Shown: positions 16,327 to 25,453 of the stretch, in pieces
Layout: the number at the start of each line of letters is the position of its first letter
Position numbering within the stretch: the stretch's first letter is position 1
Origin: Roseomonas sp.
Lineage (GTDB): Bacteria; Pseudomonadota; Alphaproteobacteria; Acetobacterales; Acetobacteraceae
Direction of reading: 5' to 3'
NCBI GenBank assembly: GCA_020249435.1
Contig: JADCFQ010000023.1
Span: 1-64,000, forward strand
DNA length: 64,000 bases
Made by a program: the position numbers and the translations under genes
Notes under the pieces: generated by a model
What the model was told of the DNA's origin: nothing
Databases searched by the model: none
What the model saw: the letters and a program-made list of their open reading frames with translations, nothing else

Positions 16327-17706
16327 ATGCCCAAAGCGCGTCAGATTCATCTCGGCGTCTCGATGATTGGCATGGGTTACCATTTGGCGGCTTGGCGACA
16401 CCCGCATGCTTCCCCGGGCGGAAACATGGAATTGCAGCATGCTGTGAGCGTCGTTAAGGCTGCGGAACGCGGACTGCTTGACATGGCATTTCTCGCCGAT
16501 GGTGTAGGTATTCGCTTCAATGATGTGCCAAGCGGTACACTTTCTCATGTCTGCAAGAATGTGCAATTTGAACCGCTGACCTTACTCTCTGCCCTGGCGA
16601 TGGTGACAAACCATGTCGGTTTGGTTGCGACAGCCTCCACCACCTATAATGAGCCTTATCACGTAGCTCGGAAGTTCGCTTCGCTTGATCATATCAGTGG
16701 TGGACGTGCTGGCTGGAACGTCGTCACCAGCGCAACCGATATGGAAGCTCAAAATTTTGGCTTGGTGGGTGCGCCCCCCAAGACAGGGCGTTATGACCGC
16801 GCCGCTGAATTCGTCGAAGTCGTGCGCGGTCTTTGGGATTCATGGGAGGATGACGCTTTCGTAAGAAACCAGGCGAGCGGTCTCAACTATGATCCCGCCA
16901 AATTGCACATTCTGGATCATGAAGGTGAACACTTCAGGGTCAAGGGACCGCTCAATGTTCAGCGAACGCCCCAAGGCCGACCAATCATCGTCCAGGCAGG
17001 CGCTTCAGACCAGGGGAGGGAATTGGCAGCTGCGACTGCCGATGTTGTCTATGCAGCAGCCCAAACTCTTGAAGATGCGCGTAGCTACTATCAGGACGTC
17101 AAGCGGCGCATGGCACGTTATGGACGAAATATGGATGAGCTGAAAATCATGCCGGGCATCATGGCGGTACCAGGGCTTACCCGGCAGGAAGCGCATGATA
17201 AATACGGGGTATTGCAAGAATTGGTGCAACCAATTGTTGGCCTTGGGGCGCTTGCGAATTATCTCGGTGACCTTTCGCCCTATGATCTTGATGGTCCCGT
17301 TCCTGAATTGCCGAATAGGCGTGACCATAGCCGGGGACAGATTTTTCTTGAAATGGCGCGACGCGGCAATCTTTCCATCAGGCAGCTTTATCTGTCGATT
17401 GCTGGTGGCAATGGGCATCGGCTGGTTATCGGCACGCCTAATGACATTGTGGATGCGATGGAAGAATGGTTCCAAGGCGACGCCGCTGATGGCTTCAACC
17501 TATTGCCGACATGGCTTCCCGGCGGGCTTGATGAGGTGGTTGATCTGGTCATTCCTGAAATGCAGCGACGGGGTCTTTATCGAAGAGCCTATAGAGGAAA
17601 AACTCTTCGTGAGAATCTTGGTTTGGCTTGGCCTGAACATCCCGCCGCTGCAGCGCGACGCGCTGCACTTTCCCAGGTGGCGGTCGGCGCGGGGATCATG
17701 CCATGA
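16327..17706 (+). CDS. FMNH2-dependent monooxygenase (NtaA/SnaA/DszA family, LLM class)
   Basis: A 459-aa bacterial-luciferase-like flavin monooxygenase of the NtaA/SnaA/DszA branch. Marks include WRHPHASPGG near residue 25, STTYNEPYHVARKFASLDH, RAGWNVVTS and RTPQGRPIIVQAG. Such enzymes use FMNH2 supplied by a separate reductase to oxidise amines, sulfur compounds or aminopolycarboxylates. AAGGAGG at 16315-16321 fixes the start. The stop overlaps the next start (ATGA, 17703-17706), linking it to a peptide-type binding protein. A second member of the family follows at 19311. No flavin reductase gene is nearby. Confidence 0.9.
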   Translation: MPKARQIHLGVSMIGMGYHLAAWRHPHASPGGNMELQHAVSVVKAAERGLLDMAFLADGVGIRFNDVPSGTLSHVCKNVQFEPLTLLSALAMVTNHVGLVATASTTYNEPYHVARKFASLDHISGGRAGWNVVTSATDMEAQNFGLVGAPPKTGRYDRAAEFVEVVRGLWDSWEDDAFVRNQASGLNYDPAKLHILDHEGEHFRVKGPLNVQRTPQGRPIIVQAGASDQGRELAAATADVVYAAAQTLEDARSYYQDVKRRMARYGRNMDELKIMPGIMAVPGLTRQEAHDKYGVLQELVQPIVGLGALANYLGDLSPYDLDGPVPELPNRRDHSRGQIFLEMARRGNLSIRQLYLSIAGGNGHRLVIGTPNDIVDAMEEWFQGDAADGFNLLPTWLPGGLDEVVDLVIPEMQRRGLYRRAYRGKTLRENLGLAWPEHPAAAARRAALSQVAVGAGIMP

Positions 17707-19292
17707 GCGATCTTCCAATGCGTTTGTCCGCTTTGATTGCACTAATCTTAGCGTTGATCAGTACTGATGTTACGGCTCAGAATTTACGCATCGGTATGAA
17801 GGCTGCATCTGATGGATCTGATCCGCATCAATCTTACAGTCCCAACCGAAATATCCAGATGCATGTTTATGAATCACTGGTTTTTCAGGATCAAAATCTT
17901 TGGCCCATCCCGGGTCTCGCGGAAGCATGGCGTGCTATCGATGATGAAACCTGGGAGTTTCGCCTCAGGCAAGGCGTCAAGTTCCATGACGGGACTCCTG
18001 TCACTGCCGCTGACATCGCGTTTTCGCTGCGGCGCGCTGCAGCCGCCAAGGGATTGCGGACGTACAGTGCTCAGCTTCGTAGCGTGCTAGACGTTCAAGA
18101 AATTGATGGCCGAACCATCCGCATCAAAACACGTGGCCCTGCGCCCCTGCTGCCGAATAATCTCGCTTCAATCATGATTGTATCCGCTGCGGCGGTTGGT
18201 GCGGATGCAACCGAAGACGACTTCAACGGTGGTCGCGCAGCTATTGGTACCGGACCCTATCGTTGGGTTCGCTTTAATCGGGCGCAGGATGTCATTCTTG
18301 AAAAGGCTGCTCAGCATTGGGCGGCACCTGAGCCATGGCAACGTGTTGTCTTTCGCTTTATTCCCAATGACAGCGCGCGTGTTTCCGCTCTGCTTGCTGG
18401 CGATGTTGACGTGATTGATGCCGTGCCGCCGGCGCTTTATGGCCGCGTGCGCACCGATCAGCGATCGCGCCTTTTGACCGCCACGTCAGGTTTTAATTTC
18501 TACCTTTATGTTGATAGCTGGCGCGAAAGGTCACCCTTCGTCACAGCCACCGATGGTCAGGCATTGGATCGCAATCCCTTTAGGGATCGGCGGGTCAGAT
18601 TGGCTCTGTCCCACGCGTTGAACCGTTCAGCTTTGGCGGATCGAGCGATGGAAGGTGGTGCGGAAGCCGCCGGGCAGATCGCGCCCCAGGGGTTTATTGG
18701 CCATGTCGCCGATCTGGCGATACCTGCCTATGATCCGGCACGTGCCCGTAGTTTGCTCGCAGAAGCGGGTTTTCCGCAAGGTTTTGGCCTCACGCTTCAC
18801 TGTACCGGAGATCGCTTCGCTGGTGATGCGCGGAGTTGCCAAGCCATTGGACAGATGTTCACCGCCATTGGCATAAGGACAGAAGTCGAAGCGCTACCGA
18901 CAGCAGTATTTTTCCGCCGCGCCAATCGTGGCGTGAATGGAGAACCAGAATTTTCCGTCTCTGCTTCAATGTTTTTCACAACGACAGGCGCGGCACCTGA
19001 AGGAATGAGCACCATTCTTCGGACATATAATGCCGAACTGGGGCACGGGGCATCCAATAGGGGGCGATATTCTGACGCCGAACTCGATCGGCTGATCAGC
19101 CAGATCGAGTCCATGATGGATGACGCGAAGCGTGAGGAACTCACGCAACAAGCCGTGCGCCGCGTCATGGCGGAAGCCGCCATCATTCCGGTATTTTTCG
19201 TCAGATCAGCCTGGGGCATGACACGAAATCTTACGGTGACGCCGCGTGGTGACCAATACACCATGGCGACCGGCATTCGACAAATACGATGA
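17703..19292 (+). CDS. ABC transporter substrate-binding protein, family 5 (peptide/nickel/opine type)
   Basis: A 529-aa periplasmic receptor of the DppA/OppA/NikA class with a signal peptide (hydrophobic LSALIALILALIS, cleavage near VTAQ). Family marks include PGLAEAWRAIDDETWEFRLR, GVKFHDGTPVTAADIAFSL and YDPARARSLLAEAGFP. It lies between two DszA/NtaA-type monooxygenases and overlaps the first by four bases. No permeases or ATPases accompany it, so it must borrow a transporter or sense the monooxygenase substrate. The ligand cannot be read from sequence. Confidence 0.9.
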   Translation: MSDLPMRLSALIALILALISTDVTAQNLRIGMKAASDGSDPHQSYSPNRNIQMHVYESLVFQDQNLWPIPGLAEAWRAIDDETWEFRLRQGVKFHDGTPVTAADIAFSLRRAAAAKGLRTYSAQLRSVLDVQEIDGRTIRIKTRGPAPLLPNNLASIMIVSAAAVGADATEDDFNGGRAAIGTGPYRWVRFNRAQDVILEKAAQHWAAPEPWQRVVFRFIPNDSARVSALLAGDVDVIDAVPPALYGRVRTDQRSRLLTATSGFNFYLYVDSWRERSPFVTATDGQALDRNPFRDRRVRLALSHALNRSALADRAMEGGAEAAGQIAPQGFIGHVADLAIPAYDPARARSLLAEAGFPQGFGLTLHCTGDRFAGDARSCQAIGQMFTAIGIRTEVEALPTAVFFRRANRGVNGEPEFSVSASMFFTTTGAAPEGMSTILRTYNAELGHGASNRGRYSDAELDRLISQIESMMDDAKREELTQQAVRRVMAEAAIIPVFFVRSAWGMTRNLTVTPRGDQYTMATGIRQIR

Positions 19293-19310
19293 AGCAGGAG
19301 GGTTAAGTCC

Positions 19311-20678
19311 TTGGGCAAAAAGCAACTCAAGTTTGGGGCTTTTTTGAGCGTCCCTGGCAATCATCTGGCCGGCTGGCGGCATCCCGATGCGGATACCTCC
19401 TGCGATATGGATTTTGGTTGGTATATGCGCCTGACACAAATGGCGGAGGCTGCAAAGTATGATTGCATTTTTTTTCAGGATACGGTCGCGGTAGGGGGTA
19501 GCGATGCCCTTAAGGCGGGCGATATGACGCGCACCAGCCTGTCACGTATCGTAAAGCTCGAACCAACAGCATGCCTGGCGGCGCTGGCCATGGGTACCAG
19601 CCACATCGGCTTGGTGGCAACCGCAACAACAACCTTCAACGAACCATATAATATTGCGCGGCGCTTCGCGACCATTGACCATATCAGCAACGGGCGTTGC
19701 GGTTGGAATTTGGTGACTTCCCAGATTGAGGACGAGGCAGGGAACTTCAATCTGGATACGCATGTTGATCACGCGGCGCGTTATGAACGCGCCATTGAAT
19801 TTTACGAAGTGGTTTCCGGCTTATGGGATTCGTGGGAAGCGGATGCATTCCTGAAGGATAAGGAACGCGGTGTGTGGTTTGACTATGATCGCATGCATTT
19901 CCTTGATCATCATGGAAAGCATTTTCATGTGCGTGGTCCGCTTAATGTCTCACGTACACCGCAGGGTAGACCTATTGTGGCGCAGGCGGGGTCTTCTGAG
20001 CCAGGCCGGGAATTGGCCGCACGCACGGCGGATGTGGTCTTCACTGCCCAGACCGAATTGGCAGAGGCGCGTGAATTCTTTGCCGACGTGAAGGGACGCA
20101 CCGCGAAATATGGTCGTACCCCCGATGACATCAAGATCATGCCGGGTATCACGCCGGTCATTGGCAGAACCATGGAAGAAGCTCAGGAAAAATATGATCG
20201 GCTGCAGGCATTATTGCCTGATGATGTTGCCCTTGCCGCGCTTGCTCGCTTCACCCGCGGTATTGATATTTTCTCCTTTCCCCTCGATGGTCCTATGCCA
20301 GACCTGCCAGAGACGAATGCCGCAAAGTCGCGTCAGAAGCTGATCATGGATATGGCTCGGAAGTATAACATGACGCTCCGCCAAGTGGCGCGGTCGGTGT
20401 CAGCCGCGCAGGGGCATCGGGTATTGGTGGGCACACCAGAATATATCGCTGATGAGTTGCAGGAATGGCTAGAGAAGGATGCGGCAGATGGCTTCAACGT
20501 CATCTGCAATTACTATCCAAAGCCTTTTGAGGAATTTTCCAATCTTGTCATTCCGGAACTGCAGCGGCGCGGCATTTTTCGAACTGACTATGAAGGCACA
20601 ACGCTCAGGGAAAATCTTGGGCTCAAGGTGCCAGAAAATCGCTTCACGGCGGCACGAAAGGCGCGGGTGGCCGATTGA
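19311..20678 (+). CDS. FMNH2-dependent monooxygenase (NtaA/SnaA/DszA family), second copy
   Basis: A 455-aa paralogue of the enzyme at 16327-17706 with the same landmarks: WRHPDADTSCD near residue 24, TTTFNEPYNIARRFATIDH, RCGWNLVTSQ and RTPQGRPIVAQAG. The start is TTG at 19311, supported by AGGAGG at 19296-19301 with a nine-base gap. It is third in an operon with the first monooxygenase and the family-5 binding protein. The pair may oxidise related compounds or work at successive steps. It converges with the M28-like gene, whose stop is only six bases away. Confidence 0.88.
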   Translation: MGKKQLKFGAFLSVPGNHLAGWRHPDADTSCDMDFGWYMRLTQMAEAAKYDCIFFQDTVAVGGSDALKAGDMTRTSLSRIVKLEPTACLAALAMGTSHIGLVATATTTFNEPYNIARRFATIDHISNGRCGWNLVTSQIEDEAGNFNLDTHVDHAARYERAIEFYEVVSGLWDSWEADAFLKDKERGVWFDYDRMHFLDHHGKHFHVRGPLNVSRTPQGRPIVAQAGSSEPGRELAARTADVVFTAQTELAEAREFFADVKGRTAKYGRTPDDIKIMPGITPVIGRTMEEAQEKYDRLQALLPDDVALAALARFTRGIDIFSFPLDGPMPDLPETNAAKSRQKLIMDMARKYNMTLRQVARSVSAAQGHRVLVGTPEYIADELQEWLEKDAADGFNVICNYYPKPFEEFSNLVIPELQRRGIFRTDYEGTTLRENLGLKVPENRFTAARKARVAD

Positions 20679-20684
20679 CTAGTG

Positions 20685-22388
20685 CTAGGCCAAAGCAAAA
20701 ATAGCCTCATTCAGTGCCTCCTTTGCTTGTGTTATTGCAAAGGTGATGCGGTTCTGGGCACGTAGAGCATCCACCGCAGCGAATTTCGCTGCATCGGTAC
20801 CCGCAGTGGTTTCAGCCAGCCGTCTGATGGGTTCAAGTGTTGCCCAGGCCGGCATTGGAAGAGCGTGGGGATGCAGGAACCGATCGCCATCTGTATAATC
20901 CGCCGGCACCAGGGCGCGGGAAACCCTCATCAAAGCTGCGTTGCATTTCCTCGCCGCTTGCGTGCCCTTTGGGGCGCCGAGTTTACCCAGTCGCTCAGCG
21001 AGGTCGATGGCTTCAAGGAGTGACGTTTGCAATCGAGAGATGGGAATGGTGTCGTCAAGTCTCGTCGCCAGAACGTCAATCTCGGACTGCAATGACTCCA
21101 GCATGGCCAGGTGATTGAGCGGTAGGATGGGATTTGTCAGCAACCGCCAGACGACATGCAGCATGACGCGGGTGTCACGCACCAAATTTGTCTCATCAAC
21201 TTTATCAATAAGGTCGTCTGCCGTATGCCACCACCAGCCAAGGGCGTTGCGTGCCGCCTGATGTTTATGGGGTTGTTCGCTCAGCGTCCCGAACATTGAT
21301 GGGATGCCGATACCAACGAAGCTATCGTCACTGCTGCGATTTTTGCGCTTGCCCTTATAGGTTTCATTGGTGTGGATGCTAATCGCCTCATGCGCCAGAT
21401 CATGCAGTTCGGCCATGGCCGCGGCATTGGCAAGCACGGTGGCGCCCATGCCGCCAAGACTGTCCACGTTCACATGGGCGACACAAAACTGATCAAGTTC
21501 CTGCCAATGCGCGTCGGCATACCACGCTGATCCGGAATAGCGCCCATGTGAATGCCCAGACCAGAAGCAAATACGCAGGCCTCGCTGCCAGGCACTGTGG
21601 TTCTTTGCGCAAAGCCGGGCCACCTCCATCATGCCGGCATTTGCAGACCCATTATCCATGACACCATGATACCAGGTATCATGATGCCCGGAAAAAAGAA
21701 CGAAGGGGTTATCCTCCTCCGCGGGTCCTGGCAGTTCGGCGACCAGAATGGGCGTCTTGCGCCATCCGGTATCAACTTCGGCTTCCATGGTGATCAGTGT
21801 CTGGCGACCCGCCTGCAGTGCTTTGCGAAGTGCGCTTCCTTCAGCGTGGGAAATTGAACAAACAACGGTAGTCGGCAATTCCGCCAGCGAAGCTTCACCC
21901 GGACTGCCCCAGATCGGTGAAATGCACATTTCATGAATGTGTTCATGGTGGCTGATGTGCAATTCAGCGATGGCGCCCGCCAGTCGAGCGCGCCTTGCGG
22001 CAGCCGGGGTGGCCATGCCCTCCATAAGCAGGATGCGTCCGCGCAGGTCCTTGTCGGCGAAATCCTCCTCGGTGCCATGGCCAATATAAACGGGTATGCC
22101 CGAAATGCCGCCGGGCGGAGAGGGGCAGGAAAAGGATTGCGTGATTGCCTTTATTGGCTTTCCAGCCACCCGCACGGAAGCTGCACCCGGAAGGCTGATA
22201 TAGGCGTCATGCAACAGGATTTTCGTTGTATATCCATAATCACGCATTCTCTTTTCGATGAAGTTCAGGGCTTCACGTTCCTCATCAGTACCTGAAAGCT
22301 TGACCCAGTGCGCGATATGCCGAAGGTTATCCATCATCTCTGCGCCGCTTACGGCATTTGACGGTACCTTTGGCAGTAACTGGGACAT
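20685..22388 (-). CDS. M28-family peptidase-like protein with altered metal/catalytic site
   Basis: A 567-aa protein with a PA-like insert (~95-200) and an M28 zinc-peptidase core. Visible ligands are H235/D237 (SGHHD), D245 (MDNGSANAG), D309 (VNVDS) and a late His (WWWHTADD). The position of the usual Glu-Glu (GEE.GLLGS in aminopeptidases) instead reads GHSHGRYSGS (278-287), replacing the catalytic base and one ligand. It has no signal peptide and is probably cytoplasmic. With the M20 gene upstream in the same direction it could hydrolyse amide or peptide-like products of the nearby monooxygenases, which is inference. Confidence 0.82.
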   Translation of the reverse strand: MSQLLPKVPSNAVSGAEMMDNLRHIAHWVKLSGTDEEREALNFIEKRMRDYGYTTKILLHDAYISLPGAASVRVAGKPIKAITQSFSCPSPPGGISGIPVYIGHGTEEDFADKDLRGRILLMEGMATPAAARRARLAGAIAELHISHHEHIHEMCISPIWGSPGEASLAELPTTVVCSISHAEGSALRKALQAGRQTLITMEAEVDTGWRKTPILVAELPGPAEEDNPFVLFSGHHDTWYHGVMDNGSANAGMMEVARLCAKNHSAWQRGLRICFWSGHSHGRYSGSAWYADAHWQELDQFCVAHVNVDSLGGMGATVLANAAAMAELHDLAHEAISIHTNETYKGKRKNRSSDDSFVGIGIPSMFGTLSEQPHKHQAARNALGWWWHTADDLIDKVDETNLVRDTRVMLHVVWRLLTNPILPLNHLAMLESLQSEIDVLATRLDDTIPISRLQTSLLEAIDLAERLGKLGAPKGTQAARKCNAALMRVSRALVPADYTDGDRFLHPHALPMPAWATLEPIRRLAETTAGTDAAKFAAVDALRAQNRITFAITQAKEALNEAIFALA

Positions 22389-22430
22389 TGTCGCTTCCTT
22401 ATATTTCGATATGTTCTGGATGACCTTCGA

Positions 22431-23846
22431 TCATTTTTTGGCCAGGGACATCGCGGGCGCAGCACCGGCGCCGATATCCCACCAAAGGCCCGCCATCATT
22501 TGCAGGCCCTCCCGCAATAGTGGGGCCAAGGCATGCTCATCGGGGCCGTGTTGATTACATCCGGCATATGAATTCGGGATCCAGATGACTGGGATATTCA
22601 ACTCCTCAATGAACATGTCTGAGGGGTTCGAACCGGAAGAGTTTGGAATGATATTCGGATCCCGCCCAGTGGTATTCTTCAAGGAGCAAGCCGTGAAGCT
22701 CACCCAGGAATTATCCGGATCAGTTCTGGCTGCACCGAACATATCCCTATCCAATACGGGAATGATCGTGACATCAGTGAAACCTGTCGCATCCAGATGC
22801 TCCCGCAATGCGGGCACGATGCGCGAGCCCGGAATATCTACTGTGTGGCGAACCTGTAGCCTGGCTTTCGCCTCCCCCTGTACGGCATTTGTCGGTGCAT
22901 CCGGATGGCCAGTCTGTTGGGCAAGGACAATCACGCTCGTCCAACCGAAGATTTTCTCGCCCTTTGTCAATCCTGGCTCACCCCAGCCCGCATCAGGTTC
23001 TGGCAGACCCGGAATTTCCTCAAAGAAAATATCGCCAATCGCACGCCGGACGGAATTCGGCATGGCGTTTGGTAGCCAGTCTTTCACCAGGATGCGGCCG
23101 CTGGGCGAAACAATGGATGCCAGTGCATGCGCCAGCCGGAAGGCAGGGTCTTTGAGGACTCCGCCCCAATGTCCGGAGTGATGCGCATGGTCACGCAAAT
23201 GAACAACCAGATCAAAGGCAATGCCGCCACGTGCACCCAGTTTCAATTCAGGCATGAAGGTTGTCTGCCGTGGCCCATCCAATCCAATGAAGACATCCGC
23301 TGCAAGAAAATCCCGATGGGATTGTAGAATCTCCCTCAGGCCGGGCGAGCCTTGCTCCTCACCTGTTTCGATCAGGAGTTTGACATTAAAGCCAAGTCTG
23401 CCGTCCCGTTCCGCCAGCACAGCCCGCAGCGCTTCAATTGCAATCAGGTGTTGGCCCTTATTGTCGACTGTTCCGCGACCATACCATTTATCGCCCTGGA
23501 TCGTGATACGCCATGGTTCAAGGCCTTTGCTCCATTTATCAGGTAGCCCGCGCACAACATCGCCATGGCCATAGACAAGTACAGTAGGTAGGGATGAATC
23601 TTCCATCCTCACGCCAATAAAGATTGGGCCGCGTCCGGCACGCGGATTTTCAATAACGCGTGTATTAAAGCCCATGCCGTCAACCAATTGCGGCAGCGTC
23701 GCATCACAATAATGCTGCAAGGCAGGCAAGCTATCGGGCATCTGGCTTTCGGTGCGAACCGTGACCAGGCGCTGCAGGGCCTCAAAGAAAATGCCGTCAT
23801 CGAAGCATTGTTCCGCCCGCGAGATGGCAGAAGTTCTTGTGCTCAT
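22431..23846 (-). CDS. M20-family metallopeptidase (dipeptidase/deacylase type)
   Basis: A 471-aa M20 enzyme with a complete motif set: VLVYGHGDVV (metal ligand and Asp), GRGTVDNKGQ (bridging Asp), IETGEEQGS (catalytic Glu plus ligand Glu), a Gly-rich dimerisation domain with HHSGHWGG, and C-terminal GPDEH. It is cytoplasmic and likely cleaves a small amide or dipeptide with a two-zinc centre. ATG at 23846 is preferred over an in-frame TTG 18 bases upstream. It precedes the M28-like gene by 42 bases in the same direction, so both are probably one transcript. Confidence 0.88.
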   Translation of the reverse strand: MSTRTSAISRAEQCFDDGIFFEALQRLVTVRTESQMPDSLPALQHYCDATLPQLVDGMGFNTRVIENPRAGRGPIFIGVRMEDSSLPTVLVYGHGDVVRGLPDKWSKGLEPWRITIQGDKWYGRGTVDNKGQHLIAIEALRAVLAERDGRLGFNVKLLIETGEEQGSPGLREILQSHRDFLAADVFIGLDGPRQTTFMPELKLGARGGIAFDLVVHLRDHAHHSGHWGGVLKDPAFRLAHALASIVSPSGRILVKDWLPNAMPNSVRRAIGDIFFEEIPGLPEPDAGWGEPGLTKGEKIFGWTSVIVLAQQTGHPDAPTNAVQGEAKARLQVRHTVDIPGSRIVPALREHLDATGFTDVTIIPVLDRDMFGAARTDPDNSWVSFTACSLKNTTGRDPNIIPNSSGSNPSDMFIEELNIPVIWIPNSYAGCNQHGPDEHALAPLLREGLQMMAGLWWDIGAGAAPAMSLAKK

Positions 23847-24223
23847 GACACTATCTCTATCCAATCAGGCCAAATGAGGCGTGGGCAGTAAGCAACCCTG
23901 TCTCATCCGGCCATGGTCTCAAGGGTGTTTCAGAATGCTAAGCCTGTTTGGTAGAGCGAAGCAACAGCGCATCGGATTGACCTGATTGTGCCGCGATGGA
24001 CAGGCGTATTTTTCGGCTTTTGAATGCCCTCTGCTGGTGTGGCCGAAAGGCGTTGATGGCGACGCTCACCGAGGATCCGCTTGTTCATTTTCAGGTTGCG
24101 TCTACGCCCATTGTATGGTCCGCTTCAAATAAGGCGAAAGGGATGGCATTCTCTGAAGCGCATCCTCTGACGCTGCCACAAAAGGCGCTCAACACGCAGC
24201 GCCATCTCAGGGGAGGAACAACC
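23847..24223. other. Divergent intergenic region, no gene seen
   Basis: These 377 bases lie between the outward-facing M20 gene and the binding-protein gene at 24224 and should contain two promoters. The reading frame upstream of 24224 is open back to 23996, but that extension lacks a signal peptide and family likeness. GGGAGGA at 24211-24217 marks the true start at 24224. No operator or riboswitch was recognised. Confidence 0.5.
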
Positions 24224-25453
24224 ATGCTTGATCTTTCGCGCCGCCTTTTGCTTGGCTCCGCTGCGGCTGCGCCACTTATCGGCCCAGTTGGCGCACAGAC
24301 GCAGCCCACGATCAGGATCGGCGTTCTTTCCGATATGTCTGGCCCATACCGCGATATAAGCGGGCCGAATTGCGTTTCTGCCGCCCGGCAAGCCGCGCAG
24401 GATTTTGGTGCGGCCGCCGGCTTCAACGTGGAAATCCTACAGGCGGATCACCAGAACAAGGCCGATGTTGGGTTGAATATCGCGCGCCAATGGTTCGACC
24501 GTGAAGGTGTTGATGCCATCACCGATGTGAACAATAGCGGCATCGCCTTCGCGCTGAATGGCCTGGCCCGAGAGAAGAACAAGGCGCATATCAATTCTGG
24601 CGCTGCATCAGTGGATTTCACCGGCCCGCATTGCAGCCCGAATGCCGTACACTGGACCACCGATACCTGGGCCAATGCGCAATCAACCGGCGGCGCGCTC
24701 GCAAAGGCGGGCGCGAAACGCTGGTATTGCATCACTGCCGACTATGCTTTCGGCCACAGCGTACAACGCGAAGTCACGCGCGTTGTTGAAGCCCAAGGTG
24801 GGCAAATGGTTGGGTCTTCGGTCTATCCTTTTCCGCAGACAACAGATTTCTCTTCCTTCCTTGTTACCGCCGCCGCGGCACGGCCGGATGTGATTGCGCT
24901 CTGCAACGCGGGTACGGATATGATCAATTGCGTCAAGCAGGGTCAGGAATTCGGCCTTGGTCGTCGGCAGATCAGGGTGGCGGCAATGATCGCCTTTGTC
25001 GTTGATGTTCATACGATCGGTTTGTCGGCAGCGCAGGGCCTTACGTTTACTGAGAGTACCTATTGGGATTTGAATGACCGTACCCGTGCATTGACGGCGC
25101 GGCTCAGGCCAAAAATGGTGAATAACCACTTCCCCAATAGCGTTACCTTCCAGTGCTATTCTGTGGTGCTACATTATTTGAAGGCGGCCGCCGCCATCGG
25201 TGCGGCGCAAGCCAAATCCTCCGGCCTTGCAACGATTGAGGCGATGAAGCGCCTTCCCACGGATGATGACGCCTTCGGGCCGGGCATGGTGCGCGCCGAT
25301 GGGCGCAAGCTGCACCCAACCATTCTGCTGCAAGCCAAGTCGCCGGGTGAGAGCCGCGGTCCCTGGGATTATCTGACACCAATTGCGCAAACGCCGGCCG
25401 ATCAGGCCTTCCGCCCGATCGCTGAAGGCAATTGCGCCTTCTTGCGGAGTTGA
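24224..25453 (+). CDS. Branched-chain amino-acid-type ABC transporter substrate-binding protein
   Basis: A 409-aa periplasmic receptor of the LivJ/AmiC class. The leader has a twin-arginine-like SRRLLLGSAAAA and a cleavage site near VGAQT. The mature protein starts IRIGVLSDMSGPYRDISGPN, and GAKRWYCITADYAFGHS is the usual hinge region. The start is set by GGGAGGA at 24211-24217. Its stop shares a base with the next start (TGATG), coupling it to a TctC-type receptor. No LivHMGF genes are present, so it is another orphan receptor. Confidence 0.9.
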   Translation: MLDLSRRLLLGSAAAAPLIGPVGAQTQPTIRIGVLSDMSGPYRDISGPNCVSAARQAAQDFGAAAGFNVEILQADHQNKADVGLNIARQWFDREGVDAITDVNNSGIAFALNGLAREKNKAHINSGAASVDFTGPHCSPNAVHWTTDTWANAQSTGGALAKAGAKRWYCITADYAFGHSVQREVTRVVEAQGGQMVGSSVYPFPQTTDFSSFLVTAAAARPDVIALCNAGTDMINCVKQGQEFGLGRRQIRVAAMIAFVVDVHTIGLSAAQGLTFTESTYWDLNDRTRALTARLRPKMVNNHFPNSVTFQCYSVVLHYLKAAAAIGAAQAKSSGLATIEAMKRLPTDDDAFGPGMVRADGRKLHPTILLQAKSPGESRGPWDYLTPIAQTPADQAFRPIAEGNCAFLRS

